Source: DATFDN01 sp049591635
GTDB lineage: Bacteria > Pseudomonadota > Alphaproteobacteria > Acetobacterales > Acetobacteraceae
DNA length: 20,274 nt
Assembly: GCA_049591635.1 (NCBI GenBank)
Contig: JBAWFF010000514.1
Location: 1-20,274, forward strand
Direction of reading: 5' to 3'
Position 1 is the stretch's first letter. Every line of letters starts with the position of its first letter. Made by a program: the position numbers and the translations under genes. The notes under the pieces were generated by a model that ran no database searches, had not been told where the DNA came from, and was given only the letters and a program-made list of their open reading frames with translations. Below, piece after piece: positions 6,765-14,327 of this stretch.

Positions 6765-8042
6765 TCAGCTTGCGCCGGTGCGCGCGGACGGCAGGGGCCG
6801 GATCAGGGCATGGGCCGGTGAGCGGGCGGGGCGCGCCGCCTCCGGCTCGATGCCAAACTGGATCATGTAGGCGCGGAAGCGGTCGCGTTCCGTGCCGGCG
6901 TCCAGGCCGTGGTCCTCGAAGCGGTAGCTGTGCCGGCCGTACCCGCCGTTGGGCCGGTCCATGACCAGGGAGGCCATCCGCTTGGCGGCCTCGGGGGCGA
7001 GGGTGAGGCCGAAATGGGCGTAGACGCCTTCGACCGTGCTGACCGGATCCGTGATGAGGTCGAGATAGTGGACGTGGCAGATCGGCTCGGCGAAGGGCTG
7101 CTCGGCGTCAGCCTGGATCATCCGCAGCGTGCCGTCGTACCAGCGGGCGCTCTCCTCATGACCGATCCGGACGGGGTCGAGGCGCCGGGTGAAGGGGCGG
7201 CGCAGGACCTCGGTAAGTTGGGTGAGCGAGAGCAGGACCTTCACCGGGTCGCGATGGACGAACACCACCCGCGCGTCCGGATACGCCATCCGCAGCTCCC
7301 GGAGGGCGAAGAGATGATCCGGGCACTTGAGCACCCAACGCCCCGCCCCCTCCTGATGTTGAAGATGCTGGAGGAACCGGCGGTGAAATAGATACCCGGG
7401 CAACTGCCCGGTCTCGTCCAGCCAGTTGCGGTAGGAGGGGATTTGAAAGGTCGTGTCAAAGCGCAGGCTGCGGAATACATGCGCCGTGATCTCGCAGCAT
7501 TCCTGCGGTGAACGGGCCTCGAGCGGGTGCAGGGAGCGGAATTCCGGTGCCAATCTCTCGAAGGCGCGAAGCTGACGGTTCACGCGGCGTTCGCGGCGGT
7601 CGGGCGCTCCTCGATCAGGGTAGGGATGGATGGTCTGAAACACACGCGGCGCGCGCGTCACCGGATCCTCCATCATCAGCCGATGCAGGAAGGTCGTCCC
7701 GCTCCGCGGGAGGCCGGTGATGAAGATCGGCCTGTCGATGGGTTGGGAGACGATGTCCGGGCTCGCCGCCTCGGCGGCGCGCAGGCGCAGCAGGTTGGAC
7801 AGGAACCTCACGGCATCCCACCGGAGTGCGAAGCGGCCGATGAGGCTTAGGTTCGCCTCCTGCCCGCAGGCCGCCAGCAAACGCTCCAGCGGCTCGATGA
7901 TCTCGGCCTCGTCCAAGTCGTCCAAGCCGGTGTCCCGCCGGGCCTTCGCGAGCAGTGGGCCCGACGCGACCGGTCGATCGAGGGCGCCGATGGCGCCGGC
8001 GAAGGCGTCGGCGGCGCCCAGAACGGTGGTGGCGATGGACAA
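6765..8042 (-). CDS. PAPS-dependent sulfotransferase family protein
   Basis: This 425-residue protein is a bacterial sulfotransferase that would move a sulfuryl group from PAPS to an unknown acceptor. The 5'-phosphosulfate loop is FITGLPRSGTTFLHRLM (107-123). The 3'-phosphate block is VVFVHRDPVKVLLSL (259-273), with Arg264 and Ser272. WVLKCPDHLFALREL (236-250) and the C-terminal NGGYGRHSYRFEDHGL are common in the Sulfotransfer_3 group. The first 100 residues are a helical extension typical of these proteins. The start is a TTG at 8042 with GGAG eight bases upstream (8051-8054); no ATG occurs until well inside the PAPS loop. It lacks a signal peptide, so it is cytosolic. No other sulfation genes are nearby, and the substrate cannot be inferred. 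It may be cotranscribed with pntAA. Confidence 0.92.
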   Translation of the reverse strand: MSIATTVLGAADAFAGAIGALDRPVASGPLLAKARRDTGLDDLDEAEIIEPLERLLAACGQEANLSLIGRFALRWDAVRFLSNLLRLRAAEAASPDIVSQPIDRPIFITGLPRSGTTFLHRLMMEDPVTRAPRVFQTIHPYPDRGAPDRRERRVNRQLRAFERLAPEFRSLHPLEARSPQECCEITAHVFRSLRFDTTFQIPSYRNWLDETGQLPGYLFHRRFLQHLQHQEGAGRWVLKCPDHLFALRELRMAYPDARVVFVHRDPVKVLLSLTQLTEVLRRPFTRRLDPVRIGHEESARWYDGTLRMIQADAEQPFAEPICHVHYLDLITDPVSTVEGVYAHFGLTLAPEAAKRMASLVMDRPNGGYGRHSYRFEDHGLDAGTERDRFRAYMIQFGIEPEAARPARSPAHALIRPLPSARTGAS

Positions 8043-8050
8043 GCCGGCGT

Positions 8051-8054
8051 CTCC
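8051..8054 (-). promoter_or_regulatory. Shine-Dalgarno for the TTG-started sulfotransferase
   Basis: GGAG on the minus strand (within CTGGAGACG) lies eight bases before the TTG at 8042. It decides for TTG as start, because the next in-frame Met would delete the PAPS-binding loop. Confidence 0.5.
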
Positions 8055-8232
8055 AGAAGGGCTATGTCGAGTTCGCTAGATGGGAACCCATTCGCACGGA
8101 AGTCAGCGCGACCTCGCCGCGGCTCGCCATCACGTTACCTGGAGTTCGCGGTGGCGCAAACCCTTGCTTACCCCTCGACCCCGGCCCTCTCCCGCCCATA
8201 TTTTCCCGAGAGGAAAGATTGGGGATCGTCAG

Positions 8233-8868
8233 ATGACCGCGTTCGTATTGGCCCGGCGTGCGCTGCTCGGCGGCACCTCGGCGGCTTTGGCGGGGGGGCT
8301 CTTTCGCGGCGTTCAGGCGGCATACTCAGGGCCGATCGCGCCGGTGGAGCAACTCATGGGAGGGTTGCTGTCCATCATGAAGCAGGGCAGGGCGACTCCG
8401 TTCGCGCAACGGGCCAACGAACTGACGCCTGCGATCGAACAGGCGCTCGACCTATCCACCATTCTGCGCCTGTCGGTGGGGCCGAGTTGGGCCGGACTGT
8501 CGCCGGCGGATCAGAACCGGCTGCTCAACATATTCCGCCAGTACACGGTGGCGACCTTCGTGGAGAACTTCGACAGCTACGACGGCCAGACGGTGACGGT
8601 CTCGCCCAACCCGCGTCCGCTGAGTGACGGCGCGCAGGTGGTGCGAACCGAGATCATCCCGCGCAACGGGACCGACCCACATGCGATCGACTATGTCATG
8701 CGCCGGACGGCGGACGGCGCCTGGAAGGCGAGCGACGTGCTGGCAGACGGCACCATCAGCCGCGTCGCCGTGCTGCGGTCCGACTTCGCCGCCATGCTGG
8801 CCCGGGGCGGGGCCGCGGCGTTGGAAGCCAGCCTGCAGCAGAAGACGGCGGCGCTGGCGAGCGGCTGA
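8233..8868 (+). CDS. MlaC/Ttg2D-type periplasmic lipid-binding protein
   Basis: This 211-residue exported protein belongs to the MlaC (Ttg2D, toluene tolerance) family, whose members carry phospholipids, or hopanoid-related lipids in HpnM, between outer and inner membrane. Residues 1-29 form a signal peptide with a paired-arginine start (LARRALLGG) that could be read by Tat or Sec, and likely cleavage after VQA. The mature part has the family order: a helical N-terminus with ALDLSTILRLSVGPSWAGLSPADQNRLLNIFRQYTVATFVENFDSY, then strands, then GAWKASDVLADGTISRVAVLRSDFAAML. An upstream frame is open from 8080, but ATG 8233 gives the signal peptide and has GAGGAA and GGGGA upstream. No mlaDEF or hpn genes are near. 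It faces the sulfurtransferase gene tail to tail, with two bases between stops. Confidence 0.88.
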   Translation: MTAFVLARRALLGGTSAALAGGLFRGVQAAYSGPIAPVEQLMGGLLSIMKQGRATPFAQRANELTPAIEQALDLSTILRLSVGPSWAGLSPADQNRLLNIFRQYTVATFVENFDSYDGQTVTVSPNPRPLSDGAQVVRTEIIPRNGTDPHAIDYVMRRTADGAWKASDVLADGTISRVAVLRSDFAAMLARGGAAALEASLQQKTAALASG

Positions 8869-8870
8869 GG

Positions 8871-9746
8871 TCAGCCGGTCTCCATCGGCAGCGCGGAATC
8901 GGGCGCCCATTCCGAGAGGGAGGCGTCGTAGACCGCGACGTTCTCGTGGCCCAGCATGACGAGCACGAGCGCGTCGGCGCTGGCCGCGATCCCGCCGCCG
9001 CAATAGGTGATCACGCGCTTGTCGAGCGCGTCGACATCGGCGAAGCGCGCGCGTAGCGTGGCGGCGGGCAGGAAGGTGTTGCTCGCCGGGTCGAGAAGAT
9101 GCGTGGCGGGCAGGCTGACGCTGCCGGCGATGTGGCCGGGCCGGCCATAGACGTTGCCGCCGGTGCCGGCGTGCTGCGCGGGGCTCAACGCGTTGATCGT
9201 GCAGGTGGCGCCGTCGCCGACCGCGGCCAGGACGACATCGCGCCCCACCATCAGGGGACGGACGCCGCGTGCGGGGAAGTCGCCCGGCTCGTGGGGCCTC
9301 GCCGGGCCGGTTTCGATGGCGCGGTTCTCGGCCCGCCATTTCCGCAACCCGCCATTCAGAACCGCGGCGTTGTCGAAGCCGAACATCCGCAGCAGCCACC
9401 ACACGCGGGTCGCCCACCAGACGTTGGCGGCGCTGTAGAGTACCACCCGGCTGTTCACGTTGACCCCGAAGCGGCGCATGGCGGCGGCGAAGGCGTCGGC
9501 GCCGGGGGCCATGAAGCGCAGGCGCTGACTGGCGTCGGAGACGTCGCCCTGCACGTCGATGAACTGCGCGCCGGGAATATGAGCCTGCTCGAAATCGGCG
9601 CGGCCGGGGACGACCTGATAGGTGGATTTCGGGTCGGGGATCAGGTGCGTGGTGCAGTCGAACACCAGCACATTCGGGTCGTCGAGATGGCCGGCGAGCC
9701 AGCCGGTCTCGGCGAGGTATTCCGGGTGAACGAAGCCGTCGGACAT
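8871..9746 (-). CDS. sseA: Two-domain rhodanese sulfurtransferase, 3-mercaptopyruvate type
   Basis: This 291-residue protein has two tandem rhodanese domains (about 8-140 and 165-290) and matches the thiosulfate/3-mercaptopyruvate sulfurtransferase family. The first domain is the usual inactive one, with VVLYSAANVWWATRVWWLLRMFG and no active cysteine. The second domain has the active loop YCGGGIAAS with Cys249. In mercaptopyruvate sulfurtransferases the loop is CGSGVTA, and in rhodaneses CRKGVTA; this one is closer to the mercaptopyruvate form but has GI-A in place of GV-T, so the donor is not certain. GRPGHIAGSVSLPA is the conserved entry strand of domain 2. ATG 9746 has GGAGG five bases upstream. 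It is the last gene of the minus-strand run, 14 bases after the epimerase-like gene. Confidence 0.9.
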   Translation of the reverse strand: MSDGFVHPEYLAETGWLAGHLDDPNVLVFDCTTHLIPDPKSTYQVVPGRADFEQAHIPGAQFIDVQGDVSDASQRLRFMAPGADAFAAAMRRFGVNVNSRVVLYSAANVWWATRVWWLLRMFGFDNAAVLNGGLRKWRAENRAIETGPARPHEPGDFPARGVRPLMVGRDVVLAAVGDGATCTINALSPAQHAGTGGNVYGRPGHIAGSVSLPATHLLDPASNTFLPAATLRARFADVDALDKRVITYCGGGIAASADALVLVMLGHENVAVYDASLSEWAPDSALPMETG

Positions 9747-9760
9747 GGGAGCCTCCGCGT

Positions 9761-10168
9761 TCAGTGACCCGCCGGCATTTCGGCAAGTTCGATCAGCACG
9801 TCTCCGGTCGAGGCCGGGTCGAGGAACGCGATCCGGCAGCCGCCGTGGCCTGGTCTCGGGGTCTCGTCCTGTAGCTTGACCCCCTTGGCCTTCAGCTCGG
9901 CCAACGCGCCGTCGATGTCTTCGACCTCCAGGCAGATGTGCCAGAGCCCGGGACCCTTCTCGGCGATCTGCTGGCGCACCTGGTCTCCCTCGGCCTCGCC
10001 TTCCAGGAGTTCGATGTAGGTCTGGCCCACCGGCAGCATGGCGAGCCGGATCGAGCCGATCTTCTCCTCGTATTCCATCTCGATCCCGAAGGCGTCGCGG
10101 AACAGCGCGATCGATTTCGCGAGCGAGGGCGCGGCGATGGCGATGTGCTCGATGCGCTTGACCTTCAT
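9761..10168 (-). CDS. mce: Methylmalonyl-CoA epimerase-like VOC protein
   Basis: The 135-residue protein is a vicinal-oxygen-chelate (glyoxalase-fold) protein whose length and pattern fit methylmalonyl-CoA epimerase, which interconverts (S)- and (R)-methylmalonyl-CoA between propionyl-CoA carboxylase and the mutase. The two beta-alpha-beta-beta-beta units supply the metal ligands: His8 in RIEHIAIA, Glu53 in YIELLEG, His77 in GLWHICLEV and Glu127 in DVLIELAE. GPGLWHIC and the DETPRPGHGG loop are typical of the epimerase. AAGGA lies eight bases before ATG 10168. It lies 14 bases downstream of the SDR gene and 14 upstream of the sulfurtransferase. No mutase or carboxylase gene is in the window. 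A generic glyoxalase is the main alternative. Confidence 0.87.
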   Translation of the reverse strand: MKVKRIEHIAIAAPSLAKSIALFRDAFGIEMEYEEKIGSIRLAMLPVGQTYIELLEGEAEGDQVRQQIAEKGPGLWHICLEVEDIDGALAELKAKGVKLQDETPRPGHGGCRIAFLDPASTGDVLIELAEMPAGH

Positions 10169-10182
10169 GGCGTTCGTCCTTG

Positions 10183-10926
10183 TCAGGAGATGGTCACGCC
10201 GCTGTCCACCGGCAGGATTTGGCCGGTGATCATGCGGGCCTCGTCGGAAGCGAGGAAGACAGCGGCATTGGCGATGTCCTCCGGCGCGATCAGGCCGAGC
10301 AGATGCGACTTCGCCAGCCGATCGACCGCCGCGTTGCCCTCGGCGAGTTTGCGCACGCGATCGGTCATCGTCACCGACGGCGCCAGTGCGTTCACGCGCA
10401 CCGTCGGCGCGAACTCGACGGCGAGCGAGCGGGTCAGCGCGGCGACCGCGCCCTTCGCGGCGGTGTAGCAGTCGCGCCCGGCGATGCCCATGAGCGCGAG
10501 ATTGGACGCCATGTTGATGACCGCGCCACCCCCCGATTTCGTTAGTTCCGGGATGCCGAAGCGGCAGCCGAGGAAGGTGCCGAACACGTCGAGCTTGATG
10601 ACGCGCCAGAACTCCTCGATCGGCGCCTTCACCACGGTCCCATCCCGCGGCGTCGAGCCGCCGGCGTTGTTGTGAAGGATGTGCAGGCCGCCGAAATGCG
10701 ATGCGGCGCGGCGAACCGCATCGCGCACACTGTCCTCGTCGGTGACGTCGGTGCGGATCGCGATGGCGCCGTTGCCGGCCAGGTGCGCCGTCTCCTCGCC
10801 AGCCGCCGCGTCGATCTCGGCCACCGCGACGCGCGCGCCCTCGCGTGCCATCGCGATCGCGGTGGCGCGCCCGATGCCGGTTCCGGCGCCGGTGATGAAC
10901 GCGATCCTGTCGGCGAGACGGGGCAT
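10183..10926 (-). CDS. SDR family NAD(P)-dependent oxidoreductase
   Basis: A 247-residue classical short-chain dehydrogenase/reductase. The cofactor loop is TGAGTGIG (12-19), the structural motif is NNAG at 86-89, and the catalytic residues are Ser141 and Tyr154-x3-Lys158 (YTAAK). An acidic residue at the end of the second strand (AVAEID, 35-40) favours NAD(H) over NADP(H). LASDEARMITGQILPVDSGVT is the usual C-terminal block. The substrate cannot be told from sequence; 3-hydroxyacyl and sugar or alcohol substrates are all possible, and the neighbouring epimerase makes acyl-CoA metabolism a fair guess. The frame is open to 11022, but ATG 10926 begins the Rossmann fold and has a perfect AAGGAG five bases upstream. 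Confidence 0.92.
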   Translation of the reverse strand: MPRLADRIAFITGAGTGIGRATAIAMAREGARVAVAEIDAAAGEETAHLAGNGAIAIRTDVTDEDSVRDAVRRAASHFGGLHILHNNAGGSTPRDGTVVKAPIEEFWRVIKLDVFGTFLGCRFGIPELTKSGGGAVINMASNLALMGIAGRDCYTAAKGAVAALTRSLAVEFAPTVRVNALAPSVTMTDRVRKLAEGNAAVDRLAKSHLLGLIAPEDIANAAVFLASDEARMITGQILPVDSGVTIS

Positions 10927-10931
10927 GGCGG

Positions 10932-10937
10932 CTCCTT
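10932..10937 (-). promoter_or_regulatory. AAGGAG ribosome binding site of the SDR gene
   Basis: A consensus AAGGAG on the minus strand, five bases before ATG 10926, sets the SDR start and removes the 32-codon upstream extension. Confidence 0.7.
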
Positions 10938-10940
10938 GGT

Positions 10941-11258
10941 TCAGGGATTGATCTCGGTCAGCAACTCGACCGAGAGCAGGGTCTCCGGCGAATCGGGTGT
11001 CGCCTCGAACAGCGCCCGCCAATCGGGATTGGCGTTCTCGGCGGCGGTGCGGGCGCCGTACGCCGCCATGTCGTCATACTCTATCACCAAGGTGACGCCC
11101 GTCGTGTCCGGCCCCGGCACGGTGCTGCGGAACAGGCGGACCGAGCGGGGCATGACCCGGGTCGCGAACCGCGGCTCCGCCGCCTGGCCCAGCTTGGCCA
11201 TGAAGGCGCCCATGCGGCCGGGCTTCACTTGGTACTTGAAGATCGCGAGGACGGTCAT
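10941..11258 (-). CDS. Small dimeric alpha/beta-barrel (NIPSNAP/ABM-like) protein
   Basis: This 105-residue protein has the pattern of a ferredoxin-like dimeric alpha/beta barrel: a first strand TVLAIFKYQVKPGRMGAFMAKL, a middle strand LFRSTVPGPDTTGVTLVIEYDDMAAYGAR, and a tail ending SPETLLSVELL. Such proteins act as small enzymes (monooxygenase- or EthD-like) or as stress and degradation accessories; the exact role here is unknown. No cysteine is present. The same frame is open far upstream (to 12059) inside the VWA gene, but ATG 11258 lies just beyond the VWA stop and has GGAG at suitable distance. It lies 11 bases after the VWA gene and 14 before the SDR gene, so it belongs to the same operon. 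Confidence 0.8.
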   Translation of the reverse strand: MTVLAIFKYQVKPGRMGAFMAKLGQAAEPRFATRVMPRSVRLFRSTVPGPDTTGVTLVIEYDDMAAYGARTAAENANPDWRALFEATPDSPETLLSVELLTEINP

Positions 11259-11269
11259 TGCGCGCTCCG

Positions 11270-12448
11270 CTATCGGCTGAGTTCGCGGGTCATCTCGTCG
11301 ATCCCGGCGAGGGTGAGCGGGAACATACGGCGTTCCATGAGCTGGCGGGTGATGCTGATCGACTGCACGAATTCCCAGCTGTTCGCCGGCGTCGGATTGA
11401 GCCAGGCGGCGCGGCGGTAGTGCGAGGTCATGCGATCGAGCCAGACGCGGCCGGATTCCTCGTTCCAGTGCTCGACGCTGCCACCCGCCGTGGTGATCTC
11501 GTACGGGCTCATCGCCGCGTCGCCGACCAGGATCAGGCGATAGTCGGGACCGTAGGTCCGCAGCACCTCCCAGGTCGGGATGGTCTTCTCGTAGCGGCGG
11601 CGGTTGTCCTTCCACACCTTCTCGTACGGGTAGTTGTGGAAGTAGAAGTATTCGAGATGCTTGAATTCGGTACGGCAGGCCGAAAACAGTTCCTCGCAGA
11701 TCTTCACGTGCTCGTCCATCGAGCCGCCGATGTCGAGGAACAGCAGCAGCTTCACCGTGTTGTGCCGCTCCGGCACCAGCTTCAGGTCGAGCATCCCGGC
11801 GTTGTTGGCGGTCGCGCGGACGGTGTCGGGGATATCGAGTTCGGTGGGCGCGCCCTGGCGGGCGAAGCGGCGCAGCCGGCGCAGCGCCACCCGGAAGTTG
11901 CGGGTGCCAAGTTCCACGTCGCCATCGAGGTCGCGAAAGTCGCGTTTGTCCCACACCTTCACCGCGCGGCGATGCCGGCTCTCCTTCTGGCCGATCCGCA
12001 CGCCCTCGGGGTTGTAGCCGTAAGCGCCGAACGGCGACGTCCCGGCCGTGCCGATCCATTTGGAGCCGCCCTGATGGCGCCCCTTCTGTTCGGCCAGCAA
12101 CTCGCGCAGCCGCTCCATGATCGCGTCAAACCCGCCCAGGCCCTTGATCTGCTCCATCTCCTCGGGACTAAGCAGCTTCTCGGCGAGCTTGCGCAGCCAG
12201 TCCTCCGGCAACTCGCGCGCCTCGATGCCCTCGGCGCTTTCCAACCCCTTGAAGCAGGTGCCGAACACGCGGTCGAAGCGGTCGAGGTGGCGCTCGTCCT
12301 TCACCAGGCAGGAGCGGCTGAGGTAGTAGAAATCCTCCACGCTGTAGCCGGCGACCCCGGCCTTCATCGCGCCCATCAACGTGAGATATTCGGTCACGGA
12401 CACCGGCAGTCCGGCCTGCTTGAGCGACAGCAGGAACGTCGGAAACAT
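11270..12448 (-). CDS. CoxE-like VWA domain protein
   Basis: This 392-residue protein belongs to the VWA proteins that pair with MoxR-type ATPases (CoxE, and in a wider sense NorD and CbbO). The N-terminal part (about 1-180) is helical: FPTFLLSLKQAGLPVSVTEYLTLM and SVEDFYYLSRSCLVKDE. The VWA core spans about 230-390. The metal site reads LLFLDIGGSMDEH (235-247), that is D-x-G-x-S in place of the common D-x-S-x-S; Asp310 in LILVGDAAMSPYEI would complete it. Its ATG overlaps the stop of the ATPase gene by one base (TGATG), tying the two by translation. Such pairs act as chaperones that insert metals or activate enzymes. No CO dehydrogenase, NO reductase or RuBisCO gene is present, so the client is unknown. 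A frame reaching 13126 is only the shadow of the ATPase gene. Confidence 0.9.
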   Translation of the reverse strand: MFPTFLLSLKQAGLPVSVTEYLTLMGAMKAGVAGYSVEDFYYLSRSCLVKDERHLDRFDRVFGTCFKGLESAEGIEARELPEDWLRKLAEKLLSPEEMEQIKGLGGFDAIMERLRELLAEQKGRHQGGSKWIGTAGTSPFGAYGYNPEGVRIGQKESRHRRAVKVWDKRDFRDLDGDVELGTRNFRVALRRLRRFARQGAPTELDIPDTVRATANNAGMLDLKLVPERHNTVKLLLFLDIGGSMDEHVKICEELFSACRTEFKHLEYFYFHNYPYEKVWKDNRRRYEKTIPTWEVLRTYGPDYRLILVGDAAMSPYEITTAGGSVEHWNEESGRVWLDRMTSHYRRAAWLNPTPANSWEFVQSISITRQLMERRMFPLTLAGIDEMTRELSR

Positions 12449-13329
12449 CAGCCGCCTCCGCGCCGCGCCAGGAAGGCGATCCGCTCGAACAGGTGCACGT
12501 CCTGCTCGTTCTTCAGCAGCGCGCCGTGCAGCGGCGGGATCACCAGATGGGTGTCCTTGGTGCGCAGCGTCTCGGCCGGCATGTCCTCGACCATCAGCAG
12601 CTTGAGCCAGTCGAGAAGCTCCGATGTCGCCGGCTTCTTCTTGAGGCCGGGGACGTCGCGGATCTGGAAGAACACGTTCATCGCCTCCCGCGCGAGGTCG
12701 TGGCGGAGGTCGGGATAGTGCGCCTGGACGATCTTCTCCATCGTCGGGCGATCGGGGAAGCGGATGTAGTGGAAGAAGCAGCGGCGCAGGAAGGCGTCCG
12801 GCAGCTCCTTCTCGTTGTTCGACGTGATGATGACGATCGGGCGCCGTCGCGCGATCACGGTCTGACGCGTCTCGTAGACGAAGAACCGCATCCGGTCGAG
12901 TTCGAGCAGCAGATCGTTCGGAAACTCGATGTCGGCCTTGTCGATCTCGTCGATCAGCACGACCACCGGCGCCTCGGCGTCGAACGCATCCCATAATTTG
13001 CCGCGCACGATGTAGTTGGCGATGTCGTGGACTCGCGCATCGCCCAGCTGGCCGTCGCGCAGGCGGGAGACGGCGTCGTATTCGTAGAGACCCTGCTGCG
13101 CCTTGGTGGTGGATTTGATGTGCCACTCGATCAGCGGATGTCCGAGGGCCGCCGCCACCTCGTGGGCCAGCATCGTCTTGCCGGTCCCCGGCTCACCCTT
13201 CACCAGCAACGGGCGCTCCAAGGTGACGGCGGCGTTGACGGCGACTTCGAGGTCGCGCGAGGCGATATAGGTCTCAGTGCTGTGGAAGGCGGCCACGAAA
13301 ATCTCCGATGCGTCGTTGCGGGTCGGCAT
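12448..13329 (-). CDS. MoxR-type AAA+ ATPase
   Basis: This 293-residue AAA+ ATPase is of the MoxR class (CoxD/NorQ/CbbQ relatives). Walker A is GEPGTGKT (45-52), Walker B is VVVLIDEID (122-130) with Asp127 and Glu128, sensor 1 is ITSNNEKELPDAF (168-180), and Arg182/Arg183 are the likely arginine fingers. It would form a hexamer that works with the VWA protein encoded directly downstream by remodelling a client enzyme. The ATG at 13329 has no good Shine-Dalgarno; a GTG twelve codons in (13296) is preceded by CGGAGATTTTC and would start the protein where most relatives do, so the first 11 residues may not be translated. It starts 74 bases after the end of the methyltransferase gene and appears to open the six-gene run. 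Confidence 0.93.
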   Translation of the reverse strand: MPTRNDASEIFVAAFHSTETYIASRDLEVAVNAAVTLERPLLVKGEPGTGKTMLAHEVAAALGHPLIEWHIKSTTKAQQGLYEYDAVSRLRDGQLGDARVHDIANYIVRGKLWDAFDAEAPVVVLIDEIDKADIEFPNDLLLELDRMRFFVYETRQTVIARRRPIVIITSNNEKELPDAFLRRCFFHYIRFPDRPTMEKIVQAHYPDLRHDLAREAMNVFFQIRDVPGLKKKPATSELLDWLKLLMVEDMPAETLRTKDTHLVIPPLHGALLKNEQDVHLFERIAFLARRGGG

Positions 13330-13403
13330 GGCCGATGGCTGTCATCTTCTCAGCGGATGCGGTCTCGCGGCAAGGGGGCGGAGGTGGAGCGATCTCTGGC
13401 ACA

Positions 13404-14231
13404 TCACTTCCTGATCGTACCCGCCAGCACCACGCGCCCAGCCAGTCGGCGGCCGACGGCCTCCGATGTGTTCAGAAGGGCCCGGTCCATCTTCTGCACC
13501 GCGAGCCAATCGGCGGGCAACAAGCGACCGCCTGTGAAGAGAAAGAACTTATAGCGCGCGTCAGGGCCCAACTCCCTCTCCAGGATCGCGAGTTCCCGCT
13601 CATTGATCTTGTGCTCGTCCTCGGTGATGTACGGCGTGTCACCCCGGTAGATGAAGCGCACCATCCGCCGGTATAGGAAGTCCGAGACGAAGCGGCTCTC
13701 GCGAACCCTCTGCAACGACGAATGCGTATAGAGTTCGTTGGCGACCACTCGGCCGCCCGGCTTCAGGACGCGGCGTGTCTCGGCGACCGCGCCGGGAATA
13801 TCGACGTGGTGGAGGATGTCGTTGAAGAAGACGAGATCGAAGAAGTCGTCCGGGTAGGTCAGGGCTTCGGCCGGCATCACACCGAAGTGGATACCTCCCG
13901 CATCCAACCGCTCGGCGCGCCGCCGCGCGATGTCGAGCAGGTCGGGCGACAGATCGCTCGCATGGACATCCGCGCCCAGCTTGGCGAGACGAATCGCATC
14001 CTCGCCGAAGCCGCAACCGGGAATCAGGACGCGCTTGCCGGCCGGCTGTTCCGCCAGCAGGAGGTCATAGGCGCTCCAGAAGGCGTTCCAGGGCCGGCGT
14101 GGGCCCGGCGAGATCACATCGAGGCCGACGGGCTGTTCGGCCTTGTCCTTATGGCGCGCGGCGAAATCCTCATGGTACGTCCGCTCGCGCCGCTGGCGGT
14201 CATCAAGGGTGCCATTCCGATTATCCGGCAT
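13404..14231 (-). CDS. Class I SAM-dependent methyltransferase
   Basis: A 275-residue methyltransferase of the type-11 (Rossmann) kind. Motif I is VLIPGCGFGEDAIRLA (68-83), the acidic residue binding the ribose is Asp93 in HASDLSPDLLDIA, and a later block FDLVFFNDILHHVDIP (131-146) with VLKPGGRVVANE (155-166) completes the SAM domain. The C-terminal part (170-275) is helical, carries RFIYRGDTPYITEDEHKI, and is not assigned. The N-terminal 45 residues are charged. No DNA-methylation NPPY/DPPY motif is present, so a small-molecule or lipid acceptor is more likely. ATG 14231 has GGGAGAG seven bases upstream. It follows the large helicase gene by 96 bases in the same direction; whether they act together is open. 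Confidence 0.87.
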   Translation of the reverse strand: MPDNRNGTLDDRQRRERTYHEDFAARHKDKAEQPVGLDVISPGPRRPWNAFWSAYDLLLAEQPAGKRVLIPGCGFGEDAIRLAKLGADVHASDLSPDLLDIARRRAERLDAGGIHFGVMPAEALTYPDDFFDLVFFNDILHHVDIPGAVAETRRVLKPGGRVVANELYTHSSLQRVRESRFVSDFLYRRMVRFIYRGDTPYITEDEHKINERELAILERELGPDARYKFFLFTGGRLLPADWLAVQKMDRALLNTSEAVGRRLAGRVVLAGTIRK

Positions 14232-14327
14232 GGTCGAACTCTCCCGCGGAACCCACCGGCTGGTACCATCGACCGACAGTTCGCGCCACCGCCGAGTGCT
14301 TACGTCTTCACCGGCTTCGGCGAGCTG

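Noticed and set aside
5531..6964. Plus-strand 477-codon frame
   Set aside because: Gly/Asp/Arg-rich shadow of pntAA and the sulfotransferase end.
8452..9786. Minus-strand 444-codon frame
   Set aside because: Arg-rich +1 shadow of the sulfurtransferase gene; it also crosses the mlaC-like gene.
11258..12718. Plus-strand 486-codon frame
   Set aside because: Antisense to the VWA and ATPase genes, with Ala/Val/His/Leu repeats typical of a shadow frame.
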